Numbered from the stretch's first letter, positions 40,501-55,980 are shown. The stretch is DNA of 64,000 nucleotides from Persicaria tinctoria (GCA_037127255.1 JBANSL010000004.1:32370467-32434466), one strand, 5' to 3'. A program made the numbers and translations. Notes: generated from the sequence alone by a model not told the origin.

Positions 40501-41739
40501 AGAGCAAGATCCAGCGTCTTTGGACTTAACATATATAATCCGGGAGATGAAGGATTCGACCGGATATCCGACGCGGAGCAAGCTCCAGCGTCTTTGGACT
40601 TTAACAGCTACAATTCGGGATATTAAGGCTTCGACCGGATCTCCGACGCGGAGCAAGCTCCAGAGTCATTGGACTTAACTGATACAATCCGGGAGATCAA
40701 GGATTCGACCGGATGTCCGACGCGGAGCAAGCTCCAGCGTCTTTAGACTTAACAGATACAATCCGAGAGATCAAGGCTTCGACCAGATGTCCGATGCGGA
40801 GCAAGTTCCAGTGTCTTTGGAGTTAACAGATACAATTCGGGAGATCAAGGCTTCGACCGGATGTCCGACGCGGAGTAAGCTCCAGCGTCTTTTGGACTTA
40901 ACAGATACAATCCGGGAGATCAAGGCTTCGACCGGATGTCCGACGCGGAGTAAGCTCTAGCGTCTTTGGACTTAACGGATACAATATGGGAGATCAAAGC
41001 TTCGACCGGATGTCCGACACAGAGCAAGATCCAGCGTCTTTGGACTTAACATATATAATCCGGGAGACAAGGATTCGACCGGATGTCCGACGCGGAGCAA
41101 GCTCCAGCGTCTTTGGACTTTAACAGATACAATCCGGGATATTAAGGCTTCGACCGGATCTCCGATGCGGAGCAAGCTCTAGAGTCTTTGGACTTAACTG
41201 ATACAATCCGGGAGATGAAGGATTCGACCGGATGTCCGACGCGGAGCAAGCTCCAGCGTCTTTAGACTTAACAGATACAATCCGAGAGATCAAGGCTTCG
41301 ACTGGATGTCCGATGCGGAGCAAGTTCCAGTGCTTTGGAGTTAACAGATACAATTCGGGAGATCAAGGCTTCGACCGGATGTCCGACGCGGAGTAAGCTC
41401 CAGCGTCTTTTGGACTTAACAGATACAATCCGGGAGATCAAGGCTTCGACCGGATGTCCGACGCGGAGTAAGCTCTAGCGTCTTTGGACTTAACAGATAC
41501 AATCTAGGAGATCAAGACTTCGACCGGATGTCCGACACAGAGCAAGCTCCAGCGTCTTCGGACTTTAACAGATACAATCCGGGAGATCAAGGCATCGACC
41601 GGATATCCGACGCAGAGCAAGCTCCAACATCTTTGAACTTAACAGATACAATACGGGAGATCAAGACTTCGACCGGATGTCCGACGCGGAGCAAGCTCCA
41701 GAGTCTTTGGACTTAACTGATACAATCCGGGAGATCAAG

Positions 41740-43515
41740 GATTCGACCGGATTTCCGACGCGGAGCAAGCTCCAGTGTCTTTAGACTTAACAGATACAAT
41801 CCGAGAGATCAAGGCTTCGACCAGATGTCCGATGCAGAGCAAGGTCCAGTGTCTTTGGACTTAACAGATACAATTCGGGAGATCAAGGCTTCGACCGGAT
41901 GTCCGACGCGGAGCAAGCTCTAGCGTCTTTCTACTTAACAGATACAATCCGGGAGATCAAGACTTCGACCGGATGTTCGACACGGAGCAAGCTCCAACAT
42001 CTTTGGACTTAACAGATACAATCCGGGAGATCAAGGCTTCGACCGAATGTCCGACGCAAAGCAAGCTCCAGCGTCTTTAGACTTACCCGATACAATCCGG
42101 GAGATCAAGGCTTCGACCGGATGACCGACGCGGAGCAAGCTCAAGAGTCTTTGGACATAACAGATACAATCCGGGAGATCAAGGCTTCGACCGGATGTCC
42201 GACTCGGAGCAAACTCCAGCGTCTTTAGACTTAACAGATACAATCCGAGAGATCAAGGCTTCGAGCGGATGTCCGACGCAGAGCAAGCTCCAACATCTTT
42301 GGACTTAACAGATACAATCCGAGAGATCAAGGCTTCGACCGGATGTCCAACGCGGAGCAAGCTCAAGCGTCTTTGCACTTATCAGATACAATCCGGAAGA
42401 TCAAGGATTCGACCTGATGTCCGACGCGGAGCAAGCTCCAGCGTCTTTAGACTTAACCGATACAATCCGGGAGATCAAGGCTTCGACCGGATGTCCGACG
42501 CGGAGCAAATTCCAACGTCTTTGGACTTAACAGATACAATCCGGGAGAACAAGGCTTCGACCGGATGTCCGACGCGGAGCAAGCTCCAGCGTCTTCGGAC
42601 TTAACAGATACAATCCGGGAGATCAAGGCTTCGACCGGATTTCCGACGCGGAGCAAGCTCCAGTGTCTTTAGACTTAACAGATACAATCCGAGAGATCAA
42701 GGCTTCGACCAGATGTCCGATGCAGAGCAAGTTCCAGTGTCGTTGGACTTAACAGATACAATTCGGGAGATCAAGGCTTCGACCGGATGTCCGACGCGGA
42801 GCAAGCTCTAGCGTCTTTCTACTTAACAGATACAATCCGGGAGATCAAGACTTCGACCGGATGTTCGACACGGAGCAAGCTCCAACATCTTTGGACTTAA
42901 CAGATACAATCCGGGAGATCAAGGCTTCGACCGAATGTCCGACGCAAAGCAAGCTCCAGCGTCTTTAGACTTACCCGATACAATCCGGGAGATCAAGGCT
43001 TCGACCGGATGACCGACGCGGAGCAAGCTCAAGAGTCTTTGGACATAACAGATACAATCCGGGAGATCAAGGCTTCGACCGGATGTCCGACTCGGAGCAA
43101 ACTCCAGCGTCTTTAGACTTAACAGATACAATCCGAGAGATCAAGGCTTCGAGCGGATGTCCGACGCAGAGCAAGCTCCAACATCTTTGGACTTAACAGA
43201 TACAATCCGAGAGATCAAGGCTTCGACCGGATGTCCGACGCGGAGCAAGCTCAAGCGTCTTTGCACTTATCAGATACAATCCGGAAGATCAAGGATTCGA
43301 CCTGATGTCCGACGCGGAGCAAGCTCCAGCGTCTTTAGACTTAACCGATACAATCCGGGAGATCAAGGCTTCGACCGGATGTCCGACGCGGAGCAAATTC
43401 CAACGTCTTTGGACTTAACAGATACAATCCGGGAGAACAAGGCTTCGACCGGATGTCCGACGAGGAGCAAGCTCCAGCGTCTTCGGACTTAACAGATACA
43501 ATCCGGGAGATCAAG
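41740..43515. repeat. Two tandem copies of an 888-bp (12-monomer) higher-order unit
   Basis: Copy 1 is about 41740-42627 and copy 2 about 42628-43515, offset exactly 888 bp. Both contain GTTCGACACGGAGC, CTTACCCGATAC, TTTGGACATAACAG, CGAGCGGATG and CACTTATCAG units in the same order. I noticed only a few differences, such as TGTCCAACGCGG versus TGTCCGACGCGG (42347 and 43235) and a GTCGTTGG change near 42740. Confidence 0.9.
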
Positions 43516-45939
43516 GCTTCGACCGGATGTCCGACGCGGAGTAAGCTCCAACATCTTTGGACTTAACAGATACAATATGGGAGATCAAGGCTTCGACCGG
43601 ATGTCCGACACAGAGCAAGATCCAGCGTCTTTGGACTTAACATATATAATCCGGGAGATCAAGGATTCGACCGGATGTCCGACGCGGAGCAAGCTCCAGC
43701 GTCTTTGGACTTTAACAGATACAATCCGGGATATTAAGGCTTCGACCGGATCTCCGACGCGGAGCAAGCTCCAGAGTCTTTGGACTTAACTGATACAATC
43801 CGGGAGATCAAGGATTCGACCGGATGTCCGACGCGGAGCAAGCTCCAGCGTCTTTAGACTTAACAGATACAATCCGAGAGATCAAGGCTTCGACCAGATG
43901 TCCGATGCGGAGCAAGTTCCAGTGTCTTTGGAGTTAACAGATACAATTCGGGAGATCAACGCTTCGACCGGATGTCCAATGCGGAGTAAGCTCCAGCGTC
44001 TTTTGGACTTAACAGATACAATCCGGGAGATCAAGGCTTCGACCGGATGTCCGACGCGGAGTAAGCTCTAGCGTCTTTGGAATTAACAGATATAATCCGG
44101 GAGATCAAGACTTCGACCGGATGTCCGAAACAGAGCAAGCTCCAGCGTCTTTGGACTTTAACAGATACAATCCGGGAGATCAAGGGATCGACCGGATATC
44201 CGACGCAGAGCAAGCTCCAATATCTTTGGACTTAACAGATACAATCCGGGAGATCAAGGCTTCGACCGGATGTCCGACGCGAAGCAAGCTCCAGCGTCTT
44301 TGGACTTAACATATGTAATCCGGGAGATCAAGGATTCGACCGGATGTTCGACGCGGAGCAAGCTCCAGCGTCTTTGGACTTTAACAGATTCAATCCGGGA
44401 TATTAAGGCTTCGACCGGATCTCCGATGCGGAGCAAGCTCCAGAGTCTTTGGACTTAACTGATACAATCCGGGAGATCAAGGATTCGACCGGATTTCCGA
44501 CACAAAGCAAGCTCCAGTGTCTTTAGACTTAATCGATACAATCGAGGAGATCAAGGCTTCGATCGGATGTCCGACGCGGAACAAGCTCCAGGGTCTTTGG
44601 ACTTAACAGATACAATCCGGGAGATCAAGGCTTCGACCGGATGTCCGACGCAAAGCAAGCTCCAGCGTCTTTAGACTTAATCGATACAATCTGGGAGATC
44701 AAGGCTTCGACCGGATGTCCGACGCGGAGCAAGATCAATCAGATTTTCCCTTAACAGATACAATCTGGGAGATCAAGGCTTCGACCGGATGTCCGACGCG
44801 AAGCAAGCTCCAACGTCTTTGGACTTAACATATATAATCCGGGAGATCAAGGATTCGACCGGATGTCCGACGCGGAGCAAGCTCCAGCGTCTTTGGACTT
44901 TAACAGATACAATCCGGGACAATAAGGCTTCGACCGGATCTCCGACGCGGAGCAAGCTCTAGAGTCTTTGGACTTAACTGATACAATCCGGGAGATGAAG
45001 GATTCGACCGGATTTCCGACGCGGAGCAAGCTCCAGTGTCTTTAGACTTAACAGATACAATCCGAGAGATCAAGGCTTCGACCAGATGTCCGATGCAGAG
45101 CAAGTTCCAGTGTCTTTGGACTTAACAGATACAATTCGGGAGATCAAGGCTTCGACCGGATGTCCGACGCGGAGCAAGCTCTAGCGTCTTTCTACTTAAC
45201 AGATACAATCCGGGAGATCAAGACTTGGACCGGATGTCCGATGCGGAGCAAGGTCCAACATCTTTGGACTTAACAGATACAATCCGGGAGATCAAGGCTT
45301 CAACCGAATGTCCGACGCAAAGCAAGCTCCAGCGTCTTTAGACTTACCCGATACAATCGGGGAGATCAAGGCTTCGACCGGATGACCGACGCGGAGCAAG
45401 CTCCAGAGTCTTTGGACTTAACAGATACAATCCGGGAGATCAAGGCTTCGACCGGATGTCCGACTCGGAGCAAACTCCAGCGTCTTTAGACTTAACAGAT
45501 ACAATCCGAGAGATCAAGGCTTCGAGCGGATGTCCGACGCAGAGCAAGCTCCAACATCTTTGGACTTAACAGACCCAATCCGAGAGATCAAGGCTTCGAC
45601 CGGATGTCCGACGCGGAGCAAGCTCAACCGTCTTTGCACATATCAGATACAATCCGGAAGATCAAGGATTCGACCTGATGTCCGATGCGGAGCAAGCTCC
45701 AGCGTCTTTAGACATAACCGATACAATCCGGGAGATCAAGGCTTCGACCGGATGACCGACGCGGAGCAAGCTCAAGAGTCTTTGGACATAACAGATACAA
45801 TCCGGGAGATCAAGGCTTCGACCGGATGTCCGACTCGGAGCAAACTCCAGTGTCTTTAGACTTAACAGATACAATCCGAGAGATCAAGGCTTCGAGCGGA
45901 TGTCCGACGCAGAGCAAGCTCCAACATCTTTGGACTTAA

Positions 45940-48900
45940 CAGATACAATCCGAGAGATCAAGGCTTCGACCGGATGTCCGACGCGGAGCAAGCTCAAGCG
46001 TCTTTTCACTTATCAGATACAATCCGGAAGATCAAAGGATTCGACCTGATGTCCGACGCGGAGCAAGCTCCAGCGTCTTTAGACTTAACCGATACAATCC
46101 GGGAGATCAAGGCTTCGACCGGATGTCCGACGCGGAGCAAATTCCAACGTCTTTGGACTTAACAGATACAATCCGAGAGAACAAGGCTTCGACCGGATGT
46201 CCGACGCGGAGCAAGCTCCAGCGTCTTCGGACTTAACAGATACAATCCGGGAGATCAAGGCTTCGACCGGATGTCCGACGCGGAGTAAGCTCCAACATCT
46301 TTGGACTTAACATATACAATATGGGAGATCAAGGCTTCGACCGGATGTCCGACACAGAGCAAGATCCAGCGTCTTTGGACTTAACATATATAATCTGGGA
46401 GATCAAGGATTCGACCGGATGTCCGACGCGGAGCAAATTCCAACGTCTTTGGACTTAACAGATACAATCCGGGAGAACAAGGCTTCGACCGGATGTCCGA
46501 CGCGGAGCAAGCTCCAGCATCTTCGGACTTAACAGATACAATCCGGGAGATCAAGGCTTCGACCGGATGTCCGACGCGGAGTAAGCTCCAACATCTTTGG
46601 ACTTAACAGATACAATATGGGAGATCAAGGCTTCGACCGGATGTCCGACACAGAGCAAGATCCAGCGTCTTTGGACTTAACATATATAATCCGGGAGATC
46701 AAGGATTCGACCAGAAGTCCGACGCGGAGCAAGCTCCAGCGTCTTTGGACTTTAACAGATACAATCTGGGATATTAAGGCTTCGACCGGATCTCCGAGGC
46801 GGAGCAAGCTCCAGAGTCTTTGGACTTAACTGATACAATCCGGGAGATCAAGGATTCGACCGGATGTCCGACGCGGAGCAAGCTCCAGTGTCTTTAGACT
46901 TAACAGATACAATTCGAGAGATCAAGGCTTCGACCAGATGTCCGATGCGGAGCAAGTTCCAGTGTCTTTGGAGTTAACAGATACAATTCGGGAGATCAAG
47001 GCTTCGACCGGATGTCCGACGCGGAGTAAGCTCCAGCGTCTTTTGGACTTAACAGATACAATCCGGGAGAGCAAGGCTTCGACCGGATGTCCGACGCGGA
47101 GGAAGCTCTAGCGTCTTTGGACTTAACAGATACAATCTGGGGGATCAAGACTTCGACCGGATGTCCGACACAGAGCAAGCTCCAGCGTCTTTGGACTTTA
47201 ATAGATACAATCCGGGAGATCAAGCCATCGACCGGATATCCGACGCAGAGCAAGCTCCAACATCTTTGGATTTAAGAGATACAATCTGGGAGATCAAGGC
47301 TTCGACCGGATGTTCGACGCGGAGCAAGCTCAAGCGTCTTTGCCCTTAACAGATACAATCCGGGAGATCAAGGCTTCGACCGGATGTCTGACGCGAAGCA
47401 AGCTCCAGCGTCTTTACACTTAACAGATACGATCCGGGAGATCAAGGCTTCGACCGGATGTCCGACGCGGAGTAAGCTCCAGCTTCTTTGTACTTTACAG
47501 ATACAATCCGGGAGATCAATGCTTCGACCGGATGTCCGACGCGGAGCAAGCTCCAGCGTCTTTCTACTTAAGAGATACAATCCGGGAGATCAAGGCTTTG
47601 ACCGGATTTCAGACGCGGAGCAAGCTCTAACATCTTTGGACTTAACAAATACAATCCGGGAGATCAGGGCTTCGACCGGATGTCCGACGCGGAGCAAGCT
47701 CCAGCGTCTTTCTACTTAACAGATACAATCCGGGAGATCAAGGCTTCGACCGGATGTCCGACGCGGAGCAAGCTCCTACATCTTTGGACTTAATAGATAC
47801 AATCTGGGAGATCAAGGCTTCGACCGGATGTCCGACGCAAAGCAAGCTCCAGCGTCTTTAGACTTAATCGATACAATCCGAGAGATCAAGGCTTCGACCG
47901 GATGTCCGACGCGGAGCAAGCTCTAGCGTCTTTCTACTTAACAGATACAATCCGGGAGATCAAGGCTTCGACCGGATGTCCGACGCGGAGCAAGCTCCAA
48001 CATCTTTGGACTTAACAGATACAATCCGGGAGATCAAGGCTTCGACCGAATGTCCGACGCAAAGCAAGCTCCAGCGTCTTTAGACTTAACCGATACAATC
48101 CGGGAGATCAAGGCTTCGACCGAATGACCGACGCGGAGCAAGCTCCAGAGTCTTTGGACTTAACAGATACAATCCGGGAGATCAAGGCTTCGACCGGATG
48201 TCCGATTCGGAGCAAACTCCAGCGTCTTTAGACTTAACAGATACAATCCGAGAGATCAAGGCTTCAAGCGGATGTCCGACGCAGAGCAAGCTCCAACATC
48301 TTTGGACTTAACAGATACAATCCGAGAGATCAAGGCTTCGACCGGATGTCCGACGCGGAGCAAGCTCAAGCGTCTTTGCACTTATCAGATATAATCCGGA
48401 AGATCAAGGATTCGACCTGATGTCCGACTCGGAGCAAGCTCCAGCGTCTTTAGACTTAACCGATACAATCCGGGAGATCAAGGCTTCGACCGGATGTCCG
48501 ACGCGGAGCAAATTCCAACGTCTTTGGACTTAACAGATACAATCCAGGAGAACAAAGCTTCGACCGGATGTCCGACGCGGAGCAAGCTCCAGCGTCTTCG
48601 GACTTAACAGATACAATCCGGGAGATCAAGGCTTCGACCGAATGTCCGACGCGGAGTAAGCTCCAACATCTTTGGACTTAACAGATACAATCTGGGAGAT
48701 CAAGGCTTCGACCGGATTTCCGACACAGAGCAAGATCCAGCGTCTTTGGACATAACATATATAATCCGGGAGATTAAGGATTCGACCGGATGTCCGACGC
48801 GGAGCAAGCTCCAGCGTCTTTGGACTTTAACAGATACAATCCGGGATATTAAGGCTTCGACCGGATCTCCGACGCGGAGCAAGCTCCAGAGTCTTTGGAC

Positions 48901-51900
48901 TTAACTGATACAATCCGGGAGATCAAGGATTCGACCGGATGTCCGACGCGGAGCAAGCTCCAACATCTTTGGACTTAACAGATACAATCCGAGAGATCAA
49001 GGCTTCGACCGGATGTCCGACGCGGAGCAAGCTCAAGCGTCTTTTCACTTATCAGATACAATCCGGAAGATCAAAGGATTCGACCTGATGTCCGACGCGG
49101 AGCAAGCTCCAGCGTCTTTAGACTTAACCGATACAATCCGGGAGATCAAGGCTTCGACCGGATGTCCGACGCGGAGCAAATTCCAACGTCTTTGGACTTA
49201 ACAGATACAATCCGAGAGAACAAGGCTTCGACCGGATGTCCGACGCGGAGCAAGCTCCAGCGTCTTCGGACTTAACAGATACAATCCGGGAGATCAAGGC
49301 TTCGACCGGATGTCCGACGCGGAGTAAGCTCCAACATCTTTGGACTTAACAGATACAATATGGGAGATCAAGGCTTCGACCGGATGTCCGACACAGAGCA
49401 AGATCCAGCGTCTTTGGACTTAACATATATAATCTGGGAGATCAAGGATTCGACCGGATGTCCGACGCGGAGCAAATTCCAACGTCTTTGGACTTAACAG
49501 ATACAATCCGGGAGAACAAGGCTTCGACCGGATGTCCGACGCGGAGCAAGCTCCAGCATCTTCGGACTTAACAGATACAATCCGGGAGATCAAGGCTTCG
49601 ACCGGATGTCCGACGCGGAGTAAGCTCCAACATCTTTGGACTTAACAGATACAATATGGGAGATCAAGGCTTCGACCGGATGTCCGACACAGAGCAAGAT
49701 CCAGCGTCTTTGGACTTAACATATATAATCCGGGAGATCAAGGATTCGACCAGAAGTCCGACGCGGAGCAAGCTCCAGCGTCTTTGGACTTTAACAGATA
49801 CAATCTGGGATATTAAGGCTTCGACCGGATCTCCGAGGCGGAGCAAGCTCCAGAGTCTTTGGACTTAACTGATACAATCCGGGAGATCAAGGATTCGACC
49901 GGATGTCCGACGCGGAGCAAGCTCCAGTGTCTTTAGACTTAACAGATACAATTCGAGAGATCAAGGCTTCGACCAGATGTCCGATGCGGAGCAAGTTCCA
50001 GTGTCTTTGGAGTTAACAGATACAATTCGGGAGATCAAGGCTTCGACCGGATGTCCGACGCGGAGTAAGCTCCAGCGTCTTTTGGACTTAACAGATACAA
50101 TCCGGGAGATCAAGGCTTCGACCGGATGTCCGACGCGGAGGAAGCTCTAGCGTCTTTGGACTTAACAGATACAATCTGGGGGATCAAGACTTCGACCGGA
50201 TGTCCGACACAGAGCAAGCTCCAGCGTCTTTGGACTTTAATAGATACAATCCGGGAGATCAAGCCATCGACCGGATATCCGACGCAGAGCAAGATCCAAC
50301 ATCTTTGGATTTAAGAGATACAATCTGGGAGATCAAGGCTTCGACCGGATGTTCGACGCGGAGCAAGCTCAAGCGTCTTTGCCCTTAACAGATACAATCC
50401 GGGAGATCAAGGCTTCGACCGGATGTCTGACGCGAAGCAAGCTCCAGCGTCTTTACACTTAACAGATACGATCCGGGAGATCAAGGCTTCGACCGGATGT
50501 CCGACGCGGAGTAAGCTCCAGCTTCTTTGTACTTTACAGATACAATCCGGGAGATCAATGCTTCGACCGGATGTCCGACGCGGAGCAAGCTCCAGCGTCT
50601 TTCTACTTAAGAGATACAATCCGGGAGATCAAGGCTTTGACCGGATTTCAGACGCGGAGCAAGCTCTAACATCTTTGGACTTAACAAATACAATCCGGGA
50701 GATCAGGGCTTCGACCGGATGTCCGACGCGGAGCAAGCTCCAGCGTCTTTCTACTTAACAGATACAATCCGGGAGATCAAGGCTTCGACCGGATGTCCGA
50801 CGCGGAGCAAGCTCCTACATCTTTGGACTTAATAGATACAATCTGGGAGATCAAGGCTTCGACCGGATGTCCGACGCAAAGCAAGCTCCAGCGTCTTTAG
50901 ACTTAATCGATACAATCCGAGAGATCAAGGCTTCGACCGGATGTCCGACGCGGAGCAAGCTCTAGCGTCTTTCTACTTAACAGATACAATCCGGGAGATC
51001 AAGGCTTCGACCGGATGTCCGACGCGGAGCAAGCTCCAACATCTTTGGACTTAACAGATACAATCCGGGAGATCAAGGCTTCGACCGAATGTCCGACGCA
51101 AAGCAAGCTCCAGCGTCTTTAGACTTAACCGATACAATCCGGGAGATCAAGGCTTCGACCGAATGACCGACGCGGAGCAAGCTCCAGAGTCTTTGGACTT
51201 AACAGATACAATCCGGGAGATCAAGGCTTCGACCGGATGTCCGATTCGGAGCAAACTCCAGCGTCTTTAGACTTAACAGATACAATCCGAGAGATCAAGG
51301 CTTCAAGCGGATGTCCGACGCAGAGCAAGCTCCAACATCTTTGGACTTAACAGATACAATCCGAGAGATCAAGGCTTCGACCGGATGTCCGATGCGGAGC
51401 AAGCTCAAGCGTCTTTGCACTTATCAGATATAATCCGGAAGATCAAGGATTCGACCTGATGTCCGACTCGGAGCAAGCTCCAGCGTCTTTAGACTTAACC
51501 GATACAATCCGGGAGATCAAGGCTTCGACCGGATGTCCGACGCGGAGCAAATTCCAACGTCTTTGGACTTAACAGATACAATCCAGGAGAACAAGGCTTC
51601 GACCGAATGTCCGACGCGGAGCAAGCTCCAGCGTCTTCGGACTTAACAGATACAATCCGAGAGATCAAGGCTTCGACCGAATGTCCGACGCGGAGTAAGC
51701 TCCAACATCTTTGGACTTAACAGATACAATCTGGGAGATCAAGGCTTCGACCGGATTTCCGACACAGAGCAAGATCCAGCGTCTTTGGACATAACATATA
51801 TAATCCGGGAGATTAAGGATTCGACCGGATGTCCGACGCGGAGCAAGCTCCAGCGTCTTTGGACTTTAACAGATACAATCCGGGATATTAAGGCTTCGAC

Positions 51901-54900
51901 CGGATCTCCGACGCGGAGCAAGCTCCAGAGTCTTTGGACTTAACTGATACAATCCGGGAGATCAAGGATTCGACCGGATGTCCGACGCGGAGCAAATTCC
52001 AACGTCTTTGGACTTAACAGATACAATCCGAGAGAACAAGGCTTCGACCGGATGTCCGACGCGGAGCAAGCTCCAGCGTCTTCGGACTTAACAGATACAA
52101 TCCGGGAGATCAAGGCTTCGACCGGATGTCCGACGCGGAGCAAATTCCAACGTCTTTGGACTTAACAGATACAATCCGAGAGAACAAGGCTTCGACCGGA
52201 TGTCCGACGCGGAGCAAGCTCCAGCGTCTTCGGACTTAACAGATACAATCCGGGAGATCAAGGCTTCGACCGGATGTCCGACGCGGAGTAAGCTCCAACA
52301 TCTTTGGACTTAACAGATACAATATGGGAGATCAAGGCTTCGACCGGATGTCCGACACAGAGCAAGATCCAGCGTCTTTGGACTTAACATATATAATCCG
52401 GGAGATCAAGGATTCGACCGGATGTCCGACGCGGAGCAAATTCCAACGTCTTTGGACTTAACAGATACAATCCGGGAGAACAAGGCTTCGACCGGATGTC
52501 CGACGCGGAGCAAGCTCCAGCATCTTCGGACTTAACAGATACAATCCGGGAGATCAAGGCTTCGACCGGATGTCCGACGCGGAGTAAGCTCCAACATCTT
52601 TGGACTTAACAAATACAATATGGGAGATCAAGGCTTCGACCGGATGTCCGACACAGAGCAAGATCCAGCGTCTTTGGACTTAACATATATAATCCGGGAG
52701 ATCAAGGATTCGACCGGATGTCCGACGCGGAGCAAGCTCCAGCGTCTTTGGACTTTAACAGATACAATCTGGGATATTAAGGCTTCGACCGGATCTCCGA
52801 GGCGGAGCAAGCTCCAGAGTCTTTGGACTTAACTGATACAATCCGGGAGATCAAGGATTCGACCGGATGTCCGACGCGGAGCAAGCTCCAGTGTCTTTAG
52901 ACTTAACAGATACAATTCGAGAGATCAAGGCTTCGACCAGATGTCCGATGCGGAGCAAGTTCCAGTGTCTTTGGAGTTAACAGATACAATTCGGGAGATC
53001 AAGGCTTCGACCGGATGTCCGACGCGGAGTAAGCTCCAGCGTCTTTTGGACTTAACAGATACAATCCGGGAGATCAAGGCTTCGACCGGATGTCCGACGC
53101 GGAGGAAGCTCTAGCGTCTTTGGACTTAACAGATACAATCTGGGGGATCAAGACTTCGACCGGATGTCTGACACAGAGCAAGCTCCAGCGTCTTTGGACT
53201 TTAATAGATACAATCCGGGAGATCAAGCCATCGACCGGATATCCGACGCAGAGCAAGCTCCAACATCTTTGGATTTAAGAGATACAATCTGGGAGATCAA
53301 GGCTTCGACCGGATGTTCGACGCGGAGCAAGCTCAAGCGTCTTTGCCCTTAACAGATACAATCCGGGAGATCAAGGCTTCGACCGGATGTCCGACGCGAA
53401 GCAAGCTCCCGCGTCTTTACACTTAACAGATACGATCCGGGAGATCAAGGCTTCGACCGGATGTCCGACGCGGAGTAAGCTCCAGCTTCTTTGTACTTTA
53501 CAGATACAATCCGGGAGATCAATGCTTCGACCGGATGTCCGACGCGGAGCAAGCTCCAGCGTCTTTCTACTTAAGAGATACAATCCGGGAGATCAAGGCT
53601 TTGACCGGATTTCAGACGCGGAGCAAGCTCTAACATCTTTTGACTTAACAGATACAATCCGGGAGATCAGGGCTTCGACCGGATGTCCGACGCGGAGCAA
53701 GCTCCAGCGTCTTTCTACTTAACAAATACAATCCGGGAGATCAAGGCTTCGACCGGATGTCCGACGCGGAGCAAGCTCCTACATCTTTGGGCTTAATAGA
53801 TACAATCTGGGAGATCAAGGCTTCGACCGGATGTCCGACACAAAGCAAGCTCCAGCGTCTTTAGACTTAATCGATACAATCCGAGAGATCAAGGCTTCGA
53901 CCGGATGTCCGACGCGGAGCAAGCTCTAGCGTCTTTCTACTTAACAGATACAATCCGGGAGATCAAGGCTTCGACCGGATGTCCGACGCGGAGCAAGCTC
54001 CAACATCTTTGGACTTAACAGATACAATCCGGGAGATCAAGGCTTCGACCGAATGTCCGACGCAAAGCAAGCTCCAGCGTCTTTAGACTTAACCGATACA
54101 ATCCGGGAGATCAAGGCTTCGACCGAATGACCGACGCGGAGCAAGCTCCAGAGTCTTTGGACTTAACAGATACAATCGGGGAGATCAAGGCTTCGACCGG
54201 ATGTCCGATTCGGAGCAAACTCCAGCGTCTTTAGACTTAACAGATACAATCCGAGAGATCAAGGCTTCAAGCGGATGTCCGACGCAGAGCAAGCTCCAAC
54301 ATCTTTGGACTTAACAGATACAATCCGAGAGATCAAGGCTTCGACCGGATGTCCGACGCGGAGCAAGCTCAAGCGTCTTTGCACTTATCAGATATAATCT
54401 GGAAGATCAAGGATTCGACCTGATGTCCGACGCGGAGCAAGCTCCAGCGTCTTTAGACTTAACCGATACAATTCGGGAGATCAAGGCTTCGACCGGATGT
54501 CCGACGCGGAGCAAATTCCAACGTCTTTGGACTTAACAGATACAATCCAGGAGAACAAGGCTTCGACCGGATGTCCGACGCGGAGCAAGCTCCAGCGTCT
54601 TCGGACTTAACAGATACAATCCGGGAGATCAAGGCTTCGACCGAATGTCCGACGCGGAGTAAGCTCCAACATCTTTGGACTTAACAGATACAATCTGGGA
54701 GATCAAGGCTTCGACCGGATTTCCGACACAGAGCAAGATCCAGCGTCTTTGGACTTAACATATATAATCCGGGAGATCAAGGATTCGACCGGATGTCCGA
54801 CGCGGAGCAAGCTCCAGCGTCTTTGGACTTTAACAGATACAATCCGGGATATTAAGGCTTCGACCGGATCTCCGACGCGGAGCAAGCTCCAGCGTCTTTG

Positions 54901-55980
54901 GACTTAACTGATACAATCCGGGAGATCAAGGATTCGACCGGATGTCCGACGCGGAGCAAGCTCCAGCGTCTTTAGACTTAACAGATACAATCCGAGAGAT
55001 CAAGGCTTCGACCAGATGTCCGATGCGGAGCAAGTTCTAGTGTCTTTGGAGTTAACAAATACAATACGGGAGATCAAGGCTTCGACCGGATGTCCGACGC
55101 GGAGTAAGCTCCAGCGTCTTTTGGACTTAACAGATACAATCCGGGAGATCAAGGCTTCGACCGGATGTCCGACGCGGAGTAAGCTCTAGCGTCTTTGGAC
55201 TTAACAGATACAATCTGGGAGATCAAGACTTCGACCGGATGTCCGACACAGAGCAAGCTCCAGCGTCTTTGGACTTTAACAGATACAATCCGGGAGATCA
55301 AGGCATCGACCGGATATCCGACGCAGAGCAAGCTCCAACATCTTTGGACTTAACAGATACAATCCGGGAGATCAAGGCTTCGACCGGATGTCCGACGCGG
55401 AGCAAGCTCAAGCGTCATTGCCCTTAACACATACAATCCGGGAGATCAAGGCTTCGACCGGATGTTCGACGCGAAGCAAGCTCCAGCGTCTTTACACTTA
55501 ACAGATACAATCCGGGATATCAAGGCTTCGACTGGATGTCCGACGCGGAGCAAGCTCCAGCTTCTTTGTACTTTACAGATACAATCCAGGAGATCAAGGC
55601 TTCGACCGGATGTCCGACGCGGAGCAAGCTCTAGCGTCTTTCTACTTAACAGATACAATCCGAGAGATCAAGGCTTTGACCGGATTTCAGACGCGGAGCA
55701 AGCTCCAACATCTTTGGACTTAACAGATACAATCCGGGAGATCAAGGCTTCGACCGGATGTCCGACGCGGAGCAAGCTCCAGCGTCTTTCTACTTAACAG
55801 ATACAATCCGGGAGATCAAGGCTTCGACCGGATGTCCGACGCGGAGCAAGCTCCTACATCTTTGGACTTAACAGATACAATCTGGGAGATCAAGGCTTCG
55901 ACCGGATGTCCGACGCAAAGCAAGCTCCAGCGTCTTTAGACTTAATCGATACGATCCGGGAGATCAAGGCTTCGACCGGA
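45940..55980. repeat. About 3.0-kb higher-order repeat, three copies plus a partial fourth
   Basis: Landmarks at 46617, 47087, 47368 and 48700 recur at 49656, 50126, 50407 and 51739 (offset 3039) and at 52620, 53090, 53371 and 54703 (offset 2964). A partial fourth copy (about 54703-55965) matches 52628-53890 at offset 2075. Copies 1 and 2 look more than 99% identical: I noticed only isolated differences, for example ACATATAC/ACAGATAC near 46311, GAGAGCAAGG/GAGATCAAGG near 47068 and CAAGCTCC/CAAGATCC near 47251. The right-hand part of the array is therefore the most recently homogenised one visible. Confidence 0.9.
51969..52264. repeat. 148-bp (2-monomer) tandem duplication
   Basis: The pair of units containing CAAATTCCAACG, CCGAGAGAACAAGG and GCGTCTTCGGACTTAAC appears twice in succession, with CAAATTCC at 51993 and 52141 (offset exactly 148). 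It marks the junction where the second copy of the 3-kb unit passes into the third. Confidence 0.85.
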
